A stretch of 13,154 bases of DNA, taken from RFTU01 sp032122355 (lineage in GTDB: Bacteria; Pseudomonadota; Gammaproteobacteria; Burkholderiales; Burkholderiaceae_C). The notes under the pieces are model-generated. The model did no database searches. It was not told the origin of the DNA and worked only from the letters and a program-made list of their open reading frames with translations. Positions 1 to 6,626 of the stretch are shown here, in pieces. The position numbers and the translations under genes were made by a program. The DNA is taken from NCBI GenBank assembly GCA_032122355.1, contig JAUMCS010000003.1:1-13154 (forward strand). Direction: 5' to 3'. Position 1 is the stretch's first letter. Each line of letters begins with the position of its first letter.

Positions 1-1
1 C

Positions 2-874
2 CCTGCTCCGCCTAAAACAGTCGCTTTGGTAGACTGGTCTTTTTGGTGTTGGTTACATCCTCAGTTAACTGAATCGGTTCCTAATCCTGTCTCTGAAGAG
101 GGCGATGGCAAGAGTGTCGAAGTCGCCGCTTCAAAGCTAGCTGCTTGTTCCGCTGAAATTGAATGGGCTCTTCGTCAGGCTCCGGCTTTCAGCCGACTCA
201 ATCGAGTATTGTGCTACTGGGGCAGAGATAAAAAGGGCCCATTGGTTAATGGTGTTAGCCTGCGTTTAGTGAACCCTGAAGAATTTGATGGTGGTTTATC
301 TCGCTTACGTATGATGGCTGCTGACTTACGCTCGATTGCTGCGCAGGGGCAAATTGAGCGCGTATTGCTGGTGGCTGATGATGATCGCTTAACCTTGCTG
401 GTCGATGAGCTTCAGCGCTCAGGTATTGCTGTGGATGTTTGGTCTGATGCAGCTGATTCACAATCAGTCCCGACCGAAGATTCATCTTGGTTGCGTTTGC
501 AAGGCTTGGCTGACCAGCGCGTGGTGGCGATAAAGGGTGCAGATCCTGCTCATTTTGTTTCCAATGAAAGCGGGCAAATTGTTTGCGATTCCCAAGATCA
601 AGCCGTGATTGCGGCCGAGGTGGCCAAATGGTGGGAGAGCATTGATTCTGATGAGCAAGCGCGTTGGATCAAAGAAATAGGCGATTCTAAGTCGGTACCT
701 TCTGTCTTGGATCGCGAGATGCTCTTGCGGGTGCGTCAACAATTTGGCGGTATTCTCTCGTTGCCACAAAAGCTGGCCATGCGTAATGCCATACGCGATG
801 TGGTTTTATCTGCTTCGACAACTGAAGAAGAGCAGCAGCAGCCTGACGAAAATGCTTGGGCATTACGTCTGTAG
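2..874 (+). CDS. NYN/PIN-like domain protein, 5'-partial
   Basis: The frame is open to the window edge with no stop, so the gene is truncated at its 5' end. A TTG at 26 could open the frame, but it would cut into the apparent first beta strand (TVALVDW), so the true start is probably upstream. The first 150 or so residues resemble a Rossmann-like NYN/PIN nuclease fold: a hydrophobic strand ending in Asp (codon 32-34), a helix, the strand RVLCYWGRD, and then RVLLVADDDR (acidic codons 377-385) followed by a helix and IAVDVWSD. The last 90 residues or so look helical with a polar Gln-rich end. NYN proteins are typically metal-dependent RNases, but the usual D-x-x-N after the first strand reads D-W-S-F here, so activity is uncertain. 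The gene ends 41 bases before the RfaH-like gene on the same strand. Family assignment comes from motif reading alone and is tentative. Confidence 0.6.
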   Translation, partial: PAPPKTVALVDWSFWCWLHPQLTESVPNPVSEEGDGKSVEVAASKLAACSAEIEWALRQAPAFSRLNRVLCYWGRDKKGPLVNGVSLRLVNPEEFDGGLSRLRMMAADLRSIAAQGQIERVLLVADDDRLTLLVDELQRSGIAVDVWSDAADSQSVPTEDSSWLRLQGLADQRVVAIKGADPAHFVSNESGQIVCDSQDQAVIAAEVAKWWESIDSDEQARWIKEIGDSKSVPSVLDREMLLRVRQQFGGILSLPQKLAMRNAIRDVVLSASTTEEEQQQPDENAWALRL

Positions 875-915
875 CTCTTTGAAACGGTTCTACATTCATT
901 GCGGGTGTTTTGCAT

Positions 916-1413
916 TTGACCGCTTGGCACGTTATTCATACTAAGCCCAGACAAGAGGAATTGGCCTTGTTGCATTTACAGCGACAGGGCTATACTTGTT
1001 ATTTGCCGCGCTTAAAGGTGGAAAAAATTCGCCAAAGAAAGCTGCAAATGGTAGTTGAGCCGATGTTTGCTAGGTATATTTTTATTCAGCTTGACAGTAG
1101 TGCCAGTGCCAAAAGTTGGGCGCCGATTCGTTCTACTATTGGCGTGAGCAGCATGGTCTATTTTGGCAACCGACCTGCTACCATCAATTCTGAGCTGATC
1201 TCTGAATTACAGCTTCGGGAAGAAAATACACCCCAGCAGATTCTTTTTAATGCGGGGGATCGTGTACAAATCAAGCACGGAGCCTTTGCCGGGCTTGAGG
1301 CCATTTATCAGTTAAAAGATGCTGAGCAGCGCTCCTTGGTATTGCTAGAAATGCTCAGTAAAAAAGTGATATTACCTATAGACCCTACACATTTATCAAA
1401 AGTATCTAGTTAA
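916..1413 (+). CDS. rfaH: RfaH/NusG-family transcription antiterminator
   Basis: This 165-residue protein is a NusG paralogue of the RfaH type, which rides on RNA polymerase and suppresses pausing or termination in selected operons. The N-terminal NGN domain is clear: TAWHVIHTKPRQE, then GYTCYLPRLKVEK, EPMFARYIFIQLD and IRSTIGVSSMVYF. The C-terminal part has the KOW-type segment FNAGDRVQIKHGAFAGLEA and ends in a beta-rich stretch. No ATG fits. TTG codons lie at 910 and 916; 916 is preferred because GGGTG (903-907) then sits about 8 bases upstream and the protein begins at the family's usual distance from the conserved Trp. The stop is 4 bases before the helicase start, so the two are probably cotranscribed. 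RfaH-like is favoured over NusG because of the sequence and because there is no secE/rplK context, but the target operons cannot be inferred here. Confidence 0.82.
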   Translation: MTAWHVIHTKPRQEELALLHLQRQGYTCYLPRLKVEKIRQRKLQMVVEPMFARYIFIQLDSSASAKSWAPIRSTIGVSSMVYFGNRPATINSELISELQLREENTPQQILFNAGDRVQIKHGAFAGLEAIYQLKDAEQRSLVLLEMLSKKVILPIDPTHLSKVSS

Positions 1414-1417
1414 TCTT

Positions 1418-2866
1418 ATGAGCGATATATCTATATCCGTTGAATTGAGCCCACCCACAGATTCATTCCATGAACTGGCGCTGGATTCTAAATTATTAAG
1501 GGCCATAGCAGATCAGGGTTATAGCCGTATGACACCTATTCAGGCCAAGGCTATTCCGGTGGTTTTGCAAGGTATGGATGTGATGGGGGCTGCTCAAACG
1601 GGAACGGGTAAGACGGCTGCATTTTCATTGCCTTTGCTACAGCAAATGATACGCCATGAAAATACCAGTGCCTCGCCCGCTCGCCATCCGGTTAAAGCAT
1701 TGGTACTTACACCAACTCGTGAATTAGCGGATCAAGTGGCCGCAAACATCAAGACCTACGCCTCGCAGACTCAACTGAGATCCGCGGTGGTGTTTGGCGG
1801 AGTTGATATCAAACCCCAGGCAGCAATACTCAAGGCGGGCGTAGAGATTTTGATCGCAACGCCCGGTCGACTGCTTGATCATATTGAAGCAAAAAACTGT
1901 TCATTGAGCAACGTGGAGTTTGTTGTTTTGGATGAGGCCGACCGTATGCTGGATATTGGTTTCTTGCCAGATTTGCAAAGAATTTTGAGTTATTTGCCGG
2001 CCAAGCGTCAAACCTTACTGTTTTCAGCCACCTTTAGCCCCGACATTAAAAAATTGGCCAGTAGCTATTTGAAGAGTCCTGTGCTCGTTGAAGTCGCCCG
2101 ACCCAATGCAACTTCGGTGAATGTAGAGCAGATTTTTTATCAAATACAGGGTGATGCCAAGCGCCGAGCGATATGCCAAATATTGCGTGAGCGCAGCATT
2201 GTTCAGGCCATTGTATTTGGCAACTCTAAGTTGGGGGTGGCCAAACTGGCGCGTTCCCTTGAGCGTGAGGGATTGCGCACCGCTGCGCTGCACGGTGATA
2301 AAAGCCAAGATGAGCGTTTGAAAGCCCTTGCGGCCTTCAAAGCCGGAGAAATTGATATTTTGGTAGCTACTGATGTCGCTGCCCGCGGTTTGGATGTAGC
2401 TGACCTGCCCGCCGTGTTCAATGTGGATGTACCCTTTAATGCCGAAGATTATGTGCACCGAATCGGTCGAACAGGGCGCGCAGGTGCATCTGGTGTCGCT
2501 GTGACTTTGGTGAGCCCGGAAGATATGCGCTTAGTGGCGGAAATCGAAAAGCTCATCGGCAAAAAAGTGACCCTTGAGCCTTACTTGTTGGATGATGACT
2601 ACGATCGCCGCCATCGACGCTATGACTCTGACTTCAGAAATCGTGATGATCAAAGCCCTGGACGGTCGGGCCATTCAAGTCGCTATGCCAAGCCTGCTTT
2701 AATACCCCTGGACCCTTTTTTTGAACGCCCGTATGAGCCTAGCGTATCGGCTGATCACAAGCCCGTATGGGAGTTTGAAAATTCAATCAAGTCAGCCTCC
2801 AATGCCTTGGTGCGTCATCACAACATCAAACATCGCAAAAAGGTGGGTACCTTACTAGGTGGTTAA
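1418..2866 (+). CDS. rhlE: DEAD-box ATP-dependent RNA helicase, RhlE type
   Basis: This 482-residue protein uses ATP to unwind short RNA duplexes; RhlE-type enzymes act in ribosome maturation and RNA turnover. All canonical motifs are present: Q motif (MTPIQ near residue 38), Walker A AQTGTGKT (59-66), PTRELA, TPGRLLDH, DEAD (172-175), SAT (203-205), the motif IV region VFGNSK, motif V VATDVAARGLDV and motif VI HRIGRTGR (347-354). The last 90 or so residues form a low-complexity Arg/Asp/Ser-rich tail containing DPFFERPYEP and ending in KKVGTLLGG, a pattern I associate with beta-proteobacterial RhlE-like helicases. The start is the ATG 4 bases after the RfaH-like stop. No Shine-Dalgarno sequence is visible, so translation may be coupled to the upstream gene. 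The gene converges on the methyltransferase gene with 9 bases between stops and no obvious terminator. Confidence 0.93.
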   Translation: MSDISISVELSPPTDSFHELALDSKLLRAIADQGYSRMTPIQAKAIPVVLQGMDVMGAAQTGTGKTAAFSLPLLQQMIRHENTSASPARHPVKALVLTPTRELADQVAANIKTYASQTQLRSAVVFGGVDIKPQAAILKAGVEILIATPGRLLDHIEAKNCSLSNVEFVVLDEADRMLDIGFLPDLQRILSYLPAKRQTLLFSATFSPDIKKLASSYLKSPVLVEVARPNATSVNVEQIFYQIQGDAKRRAICQILRERSIVQAIVFGNSKLGVAKLARSLEREGLRTAALHGDKSQDERLKALAAFKAGEIDILVATDVAARGLDVADLPAVFNVDVPFNAEDYVHRIGRTGRAGASGVAVTLVSPEDMRLVAEIEKLIGKKVTLEPYLLDDDYDRRHRRYDSDFRNRDDQSPGRSGHSSRYAKPALIPLDPFFERPYEPSVSADHKPVWEFENSIKSASNALVRHHNIKHRKKVGTLLGG

Positions 2867-2875
2867 ATAAATGCT

Positions 2876-3694
2876 CTAGGCTAAAAAGCTGAATACGCAC
2901 GGTAAACCCTTTTCAAATTGGATGGCTGTTTTTTTCCATTGTTGAATCGCTTGGGTTTGTACCCAGCCTGATGGCAGGGTTAAGCCGCAGGCTACGCTGA
3001 GTTTCGTGCTGGGGCTTAAGTGCTGTAACATCGCTGAAAAAAGCGCTTGATTTCTATAGGGCGTTTCAATCACCTGTTGAGTTTCGTGCTCTTTGCGCGA
3101 TCGTTGTTCTAAAAACCGAATACGAGCGGCTCTGGTCTCGCTGTCTTGCGGTAAGTAGCCGACAAAAGCAAAAGCTTGGCCATGCAGGCCACTGGCAGCT
3201 AATGCCAACATCAATGAACTTGGCCCCGAGAGCGGGAGTACCTTTGCCCCCCATTGATGGGCCAGCGCAACAAGAGAGCTGCCCGGATCAGCAATCGCTG
3301 GCAAGCCGGCCTCACTCAGTAGACCCACATCGTAGCCTTGCATCAAAGGATGAAGTAATGCTTTAAGTTCTTCAGCGGGTATGCCGTGGGTTGGATGATT
3401 TTTTCCTTGTGCCTGCCCTTTTGTCGGTTTGGGTATTTCATGAATCTGTAATTCTTGTAAGGGCTTACACAGAGCTTGGATGTTATGTATCCGTTTTAAG
3501 AAGGCTCGAGTGCTTTTGGCATTTTCAACAACCCAATGGCTGATTTGAGCTGCTTGTTGAATGACAGCATGGGGCAGCACCCACTCTAACGCCTGGGGCT
3601 CGTAACCCAAATCTAGTGTATTGGGCATCAATATTAGTCGACCGATAGTTGATGAAGTAGTGGTGTTCAGCGATGTTGGTGGCGATAGGTTCAT
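2876..3694 (-). CDS. RsmI-like SAM-dependent methyltransferase (tetrapyrrole methylase fold)
   Basis: This 272-residue protein belongs to the tetrapyrrole methylase superfamily, nearest to 16S rRNA methyltransferase RsmI (2'-O-methylation of C1402). The N-terminal strand is GRLILMPNTLD (about 18-28). The SAM-site motif is GLLSEAGLPAIADPGSS (124-140), equivalent to the VSDAGTPGISDPG motif of RsmI. It is followed by VLPLSGPSSLMLALAASGLHG and FVGYLPQ, and later IETPYRN. It differs from RsmI in the N-terminal half, where the substrate region is rewritten, and it lacks RsmI's extra C-terminal domain. It is therefore likely the shorter paralogue common in Burkholderiales, with an unproven substrate. 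The ATG overlaps the yceF stop by four bases (ATGA, 3691-3694), so the two are probably translationally coupled. The symbol is left blank because true rsmI may lie elsewhere. Confidence 0.85.
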   Translation of the reverse strand: MNLSPPTSLNTTTSSTIGRLILMPNTLDLGYEPQALEWVLPHAVIQQAAQISHWVVENAKSTRAFLKRIHNIQALCKPLQELQIHEIPKPTKGQAQGKNHPTHGIPAEELKALLHPLMQGYDVGLLSEAGLPAIADPGSSLVALAHQWGAKVLPLSGPSSLMLALAASGLHGQAFAFVGYLPQDSETRAARIRFLEQRSRKEHETQQVIETPYRNQALFSAMLQHLSPSTKLSVACGLTLPSGWVQTQAIQQWKKTAIQFEKGLPCVFSFLA

Positions 3695-4290
3695 AGAATT
3701 TCGGTTTCTAGGGGATTGAGCCCAGCCTCAAGTAAAAAGCCACAGGTGATGGTGAGGGGAAGGCCAATCAAAGCAGTGGGGTCATTGGATTGGATGTGCT
3801 CAAGCAAGGCAATCCCCAGCCCCTCGCTTTTGGCGCTACCTGCGCAGTCGTAGGGTTTTTCGCGCTGGAGGTAATTTTCGATAACAGAGTGAGTTAATTT
3901 TCGAAATTTGACTTCGACGGTGCTCAGGGCTGACCGATGAAATCGTGTTTGTGCTTGTACTACCGCAACTGCTGTGTGAAAATACACCATTTGATCGCTC
4001 ATGGCCAATAATTGTGCAGTTGCATTACTGTGAGTATGCGGTTTGCCCAGCACCTGCCCGCCCAAATCGGCCACCTGATCGCTGCCAATGACAACGGCTT
4101 CAGGGTGGATGCTTGCAATCTTTTGTGCTTTGGCCAGCGCAAGCCTGAGGGCTGTTTCTTGCGGTTTTTCATCTGGCAGGCGGCTTTCATCAACATCTGG
4201 CTTTAGCGTTGTAAAGGGCAGGCGCAAACGTTCTAATAATTCTCGTCTGTAGGGGGAAGTTGATGCCAAAATCAAGGGTGGCTTTCGCAT
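3691..4290 (-). CDS. yceF: Maf-family nucleotide pyrophosphatase, YceF type (7-methyl-GTP)
   Basis: This 199-residue Maf protein hydrolyses a non-canonical nucleoside triphosphate to its monophosphate. The sequence follows YceF, whose preferred substrate is 7-methyl-GTP, rather than YhdE. Seen: the N-terminal LILASTSPYRRELLERL (about 6-22) with the substrate-binding S-x-S-P-x-R-R, PDVDES, GSDQV (69-73, Asp71 the likely catalytic acid), GKP (82-84), CAGSAKSEGLGI, and SNDPTALIGLPL near the end. The ATG at 4290 is chosen because it places LILAST at the usual distance from the N-terminus; a TTG at 4326 would add 12 atypical residues. No clear Shine-Dalgarno sequence is visible. It is divergent from yceD across 60 bases and overlaps the methyltransferase gene downstream. 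Proximity of maf to yceD is common in proteobacteria. Confidence 0.93.
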   Translation of the reverse strand: MRKPPLILASTSPYRRELLERLRLPFTTLKPDVDESRLPDEKPQETALRLALAKAQKIASIHPEAVVIGSDQVADLGGQVLGKPHTHSNATAQLLAMSDQMVYFHTAVAVVQAQTRFHRSALSTVEVKFRKLTHSVIENYLQREKPYDCAGSAKSEGLGIALLEHIQSNDPTALIGLPLTITCGFLLEAGLNPLETEIL

Positions 4291-4350
4291 GATGAATTGT
4301 TGGTCAGTTGCGGCCCCAAAAATCAAGAGCCAAAAAAGTGAAGGAATAAC

Positions 4351-4914
4351 GTGAAATCAAATCATACACCTTGGAATCCCGAACGATTAGATGTGACTGC
4401 ATTTGCTCAGGAGGGTGAAGTCATGAAGGGGCATTGGCCTGTGAGTAGCTTCGAGCGCTTAATGTCGGCCTGTGCTCCTGCCGCAGCTTTATCCCAAGAA
4501 AACGGAGCACTGGTGGAATGGCAAATTGCCGGAGAGCGCAAACGGGTATTGGGGGCTGATCCGCAAATATGGTTGCACCTAAAAGCATATGCTGAAGTGA
4601 GTCTGACTTGTCAGCGTTGTCTTGAACAGGTGTTTTGTCCATTGCAAGTTGATCGTCATTTTTTATTTGTAAAAAATGAGACTGCTGCCTTGGAGTGGGA
4701 TGAAGCAATTGAGGAAGAGGTACTGGAAATGACATCCAGTTTGGATGTGCGTGCTTTGGTCGAAGATGAATTGCTCTTGGCTTTGCCATTGGTTCCCCGT
4801 CATGAAATGTGTTCGCATCAGTCGTCTGCGGTGGCATGGCTGGATGCCCAACGAGAAGAAAGCTCAGCTACCAATCCCTTTGCAGTGCTGGCGAAGCTGA
4901 AAAATGGTTCTTGA
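4351..4914 (+). CDS. yceD: YceD / DUF177 family protein
   Basis: This 187-residue protein is of the YceD (DUF177) family, normally encoded directly before rpmF and linked genetically to 23S rRNA/50S accumulation, although its biochemical role is not settled. Seen: a paired-cysteine motif CQRCLEQV (Cys87, Cys90) after a beta-rich N-terminal half, an acidic helix-forming central region (EEEVLEMTSSLDVRALVEDELLLALPLVPRH), and a further Cys in HEMCSH. The GTG start is supported by AAGGA at 4341-4345, five bases upstream; an in-frame ATG at 4423 would remove conserved N-terminal sequence. Unusually, the gene downstream is rpsF, not rpmF. The stop overlaps the start of the probable rpsF promoter region. 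Confidence 0.9.
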   Translation: MKSNHTPWNPERLDVTAFAQEGEVMKGHWPVSSFERLMSACAPAAALSQENGALVEWQIAGERKRVLGADPQIWLHLKAYAEVSLTCQRCLEQVFCPLQVDRHFLFVKNETAALEWDEAIEEEVLEMTSSLDVRALVEDELLLALPLVPRHEMCSHQSSAVAWLDAQREESSATNPFAVLAKLKNGS

Positions 4915-4920
4915 GAGTTG

Positions 4921-4929
4921 TGTTACAAT
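4921..4929 (+). promoter_or_regulatory. Candidate extended -10 promoter for rpsF operon
   Basis: The sequence TGTTACAAT fits an extended -10 element (TGn plus a TATAAT-like hexamer, 4924-4929) and lies about 125 bases before rpsF. No good -35 hexamer is found 16-18 bases upstream, which is acceptable for extended -10 promoters. It would start transcription near 4936, making a leader of about 120 nucleotides. Inference from consensus only. Confidence 0.4.
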
Positions 4930-4935
4930 GTTGAG

Positions 4936-5054
4936 TTGCCTTGCTGCACCTCAGTGAGCTCTTCTGTTTAAGGTTGAGCTTTAGCCCTTGAATGGGTTAA
5001 TGAGTTGAGGGTGGCTTCTAGCCGTCACTTGACGGGAAACCAAAAGGAGTGTTT
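4936..5054 (+). promoter_or_regulatory. Structured 5' leader of rpsF; candidate S6:S18 autoregulatory region
   Basis: The region holds a 7-bp hairpin (TTAGCCC 4981-4987 with GGGTTAA 4994-5000, one G-U pair, 6-base loop). It also holds two mutually exclusive hairpins near the start codon: GTGGC...GC...CAC (5011-5028, with a CCG/CGT bulge) against CCGTC (5022-5026) paired with GACGG (5031-5035) around ACTT. rpsF mRNAs in many bacteria carry a leader element containing CCG that binds the S6:S18 complex and represses the operon. The bulged CCG here could be such an element, but I have only matched it loosely. The AAGGAG ribosome binding site (5044-5049) lies 5 bases before the ATG. Confidence 0.4.
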
Positions 5055-5417
5055 ATGCGTCACTATGAAATTGTGGTTTTGATCCATCCCGATCAAAGCG
5101 AACAAGTTCCGGCCATGCTGGAGCGTTACAAAAACATGATCACCAGCAATGGTGGCAAAGTTCACCGTGTTGAAGATTGGGGTCGGCGTCAGTTGGCTTA
5201 CCAAATTCAAAAACTCAGCAAAGCGCATTATCTTTGCTTGAATATTGAGTGCAACAAAGAAACCCTAGTTGAGCTTGAAACGGCTTTCCGTTTTAATGAT
5301 GCCGTGTTGCGTCATTTGACGGTGAGCAACGATAAAGCGCAAACTGAGCCTTCTATCATGATGAAGTCGGTTGAGCGTGAAGAATCCCGCAAAGCCGCTC
5401 AGGAGGATTTGGTCTGA
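5055..5417 (+). CDS. rpsF: 30S ribosomal protein bS6
   Basis: This is the 120-residue small-subunit protein bS6, which pairs with bS18 on the central domain of 16S rRNA. Conserved stretches are MRHYEIVVLIHPDQSEQVP at the N-terminus, GGKVHRVEDWGRRQLAYQI, KAHYLCLNIECN and the helix-strand FRFNDAVLRHLTV, followed by a charged C-terminal extension with EREESRKAA. A GTG six bases upstream (5049) is in frame, but ATG 5055 is chosen because AAGGAG (5044-5049) is ideally spaced and the family starts with M-R-x-Y-E. It is the first gene of rpsF-priB-rpsR-rplI. Its likely promoter lies next to the yceD stop. Confidence 0.97.
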   Translation: MRHYEIVVLIHPDQSEQVPAMLERYKNMITSNGGKVHRVEDWGRRQLAYQIQKLSKAHYLCLNIECNKETLVELETAFRFNDAVLRHLTVSNDKAQTEPSIMMKSVEREESRKAAQEDLV

Positions 5418-5467
5418 TTTTGGTTATATGAAGTTTGATTCCTGAGGGTTGTTGGTTCGGTTTTGTT

Positions 5468-5764
5468 ATGATGAATCGAGTGCAACTTTCCGGCTGTATT
5501 TCTGAAAGATCCGCTTTGCGGTATACCCCTGCTGGTTTACCTGCTTATGATGTGGTTATACAACACACCTCATCAACCGTGCTTGAAGAAGGCGTTGCTA
5601 GGCGAGTTGAATTAGAAATTAAAGCCGTGTGTATCGGAACAACTGCTGTGAAAATGCAAAACATGAATTTAGGCACAGCAGCGACATATGGGGGTTTTTT
5701 GGCACCCAGTCGAAATCGAAAAGGAATCATTTTTCATATCACTGACGTTCAAACTGATTTCTGA
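5468..5764 (+). CDS. priB: Primosomal replication protein N (PriB)
   Basis: This 98-residue OB-fold protein binds single-stranded DNA and PriA during replication restart. Its location between rpsF and rpsR is diagnostic. Seen: NRVQLSG as the first strand, then SALRYTPAGLPAYDVVIQH (close to the beta-proteobacterial PriB pattern of RYTPAGIP), RRVELEIKAVCIG, and ATYGGFLAPSRNRKGIIFHITDVQ at the end, which matches the last OB strands. ATG 5468 or the adjacent ATG 5471 is the probable start; a TTG at 5435 would add 11 atypical residues. No good Shine-Dalgarno sequence precedes either ATG: GAGGG at 5444-5448 is about 19 bases away. Translation may depend on coupling with rpsF, whose stop is 50 bases upstream. 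Confidence 0.92.
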   Translation: MMNRVQLSGCISERSALRYTPAGLPAYDVVIQHTSSTVLEEGVARRVELEIKAVCIGTTAVKMQNMNLGTAATYGGFLAPSRNRKGIIFHITDVQTDF

Positions 5765-5799
5765 ACATCCATTCCACACACACTTTTTAAAAACTTATC

Positions 5800-6093
5800 A
5801 TGGCACCACCCCGCAATAAATTTTCAAAAGATCGCAACAAACTGGCTAACAAGAAAAACCAGCAATCTTTGTTGTTTCGTCGTAAACGCTTTTGCCGTTT
5901 TACGGTTACTGGCGTTGAGCAAATTGACTATAAAGACATTGATACCCTACGTGATTTCATCGCTGAAAATGCAAAAATTACACCCGCTCGTTTAACGGGT
6001 ACGCGTGCTTTTTATCAGCGCCAATTGACTAAAGCCATCAAGCGTGCACGCTTTTTGGCTTTGCTGCCATTTTCAGATCAACATCGCGTTTAA
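5800..6093 (+). CDS. rpsR: 30S ribosomal protein bS18
   Basis: This 97-residue bS18 forms a heterodimer with bS6 in the 30S platform. The core is RRKRFCRFTVTGVEQIDYKD, DTLRDFIAENAKITPARLTG, TRAFYQRQLTKAIKRARFLALLPF. A basic N-terminal extension of about 20 residues (PPRNKFSKDRNKLANKKNQ) makes it longer than the 75-residue E. coli protein; such extensions are seen in beta-proteobacteria. The ATG at 5800 is the only possible start near the core. The 35-base gap after priB is A/C/T rich and shows no Shine-Dalgarno sequence. The stop TAA is followed at once by the rplI ribosome binding site. Confidence 0.96.
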   Translation: MAPPRNKFSKDRNKLANKKNQQSLLFRRKRFCRFTVTGVEQIDYKDIDTLRDFIAENAKITPARLTGTRAFYQRQLTKAIKRARFLALLPFSDQHRV

Positions 6094-6105
6094 AAGGAGC
6101 GGAGC

Positions 6106-6558
6106 ATGCAAATCATTCTGCTTGAAAAAGTGACTAACCTAGGCAATCTGGGCGATATCGTTAAAGTTAAAGACGGTTATGCCCGCAATTTCTTAATCCC
6201 TACCAAGCGTGCGCGTCGTGCGACTGAGGCAGCTATTCAGGAGTTTGAAGTCAAACGTGCTGAATTGGAACGTGTTGCAGCTGCCAAGTTGGCTGCAGCC
6301 CAGGCTTTAGGTGAAAAGCTTGCTGGCTACAAGATGACTATCAGCCAAAAGGCTGGCGTCGATGGCCGTTTGTTTGGTTCTGTGACTCATGCTGATATTG
6401 CATTGGCATTGAATAACAGTGGTTTTGAGATTGCCAAGTCTCAAGTGCGTATGCCCTTGGGCCCTTTGAAAACCACGGGTGAATTTACCGTGACAGTTGC
6501 TCCACATACCGATGTGGTTGCTGATATTACCGTTGCGGTGGTGGCTGAAGCCGAATAA
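6106..6558 (+). CDS. rplI: 50S ribosomal protein bL9
   Basis: This is the 150-residue bL9, which binds 23S rRNA near the L1 stalk and helps keep reading frame. It has the N-terminal domain MQIILLEKVTNLGNLGDIVKVKDGYARNF, LIPTKRARRAT, a long charged helix (about residues 45-75) and a C-terminal domain with VDGRLFGSVTHADIA and KTTGEFTVTVAPHTDV. Length is normal for the family. AAGGAG (6094-6099) lies six bases before the ATG and overlaps the end of rpsR, giving strong initiation. It is the last gene of the operon and is followed by a strong terminator. Confidence 0.97.
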   Translation: MQIILLEKVTNLGNLGDIVKVKDGYARNFLIPTKRARRATEAAIQEFEVKRAELERVAAAKLAAAQALGEKLAGYKMTISQKAGVDGRLFGSVTHADIALALNNSGFEIAKSQVRMPLGPLKTTGEFTVTVAPHTDVVADITVAVVAEAE

Positions 6559-6580
6559 GCTCGATTCATCTCACCTCAAG

Positions 6581-6610
6581 AAAAAAGGCCAGCATATTGC
6601 TGGCCTTTTA
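6581..6610. terminator. Bidirectional intrinsic terminator between rplI and bamC
   Basis: GGCCAGCA (6587-6594) pairs perfectly with TGCTGGCC (6598-6605) around a TAT loop, flanked by six A on the left and four T on the right. The stem can therefore extend to 12 bp, with a U-run in either direction. It lies 22 bases after rplI and 17 bases after the bamC stop on the other strand, so it can end both converging transcripts. Confidence 0.93.
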
Positions 6611-6626
6611 CTTTCATGCTAGGCAA

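Noticed and set aside
746..757. GGCGGTATTCTC resembles the start of an ops element recognised by RfaH
   Set aside because: Only the first seven bases match, it lies inside the coding sequence of the NYN-like gene, and such matches are expected by chance.
2867..2900. Possible terminator between the convergent rhlE and methyltransferase genes
   Set aside because: Only a four-base stem (AGCT/GGCT region) around an A-run was found, too weak to call.
4012..4206. Open frame on the plus strand inside yceF, and many similar antisense frames elsewhere
   Set aside because: These are shadows of well-supported genes, with no ribosome binding site or family resemblance.
4928..4957. Nine-codon frame ATG...TGA in the rpsF leader as a possible leader peptide
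   Set aside because: It overlaps the proposed -10 element, so its start codon would not be transcribed, and it has no ribosome binding site.
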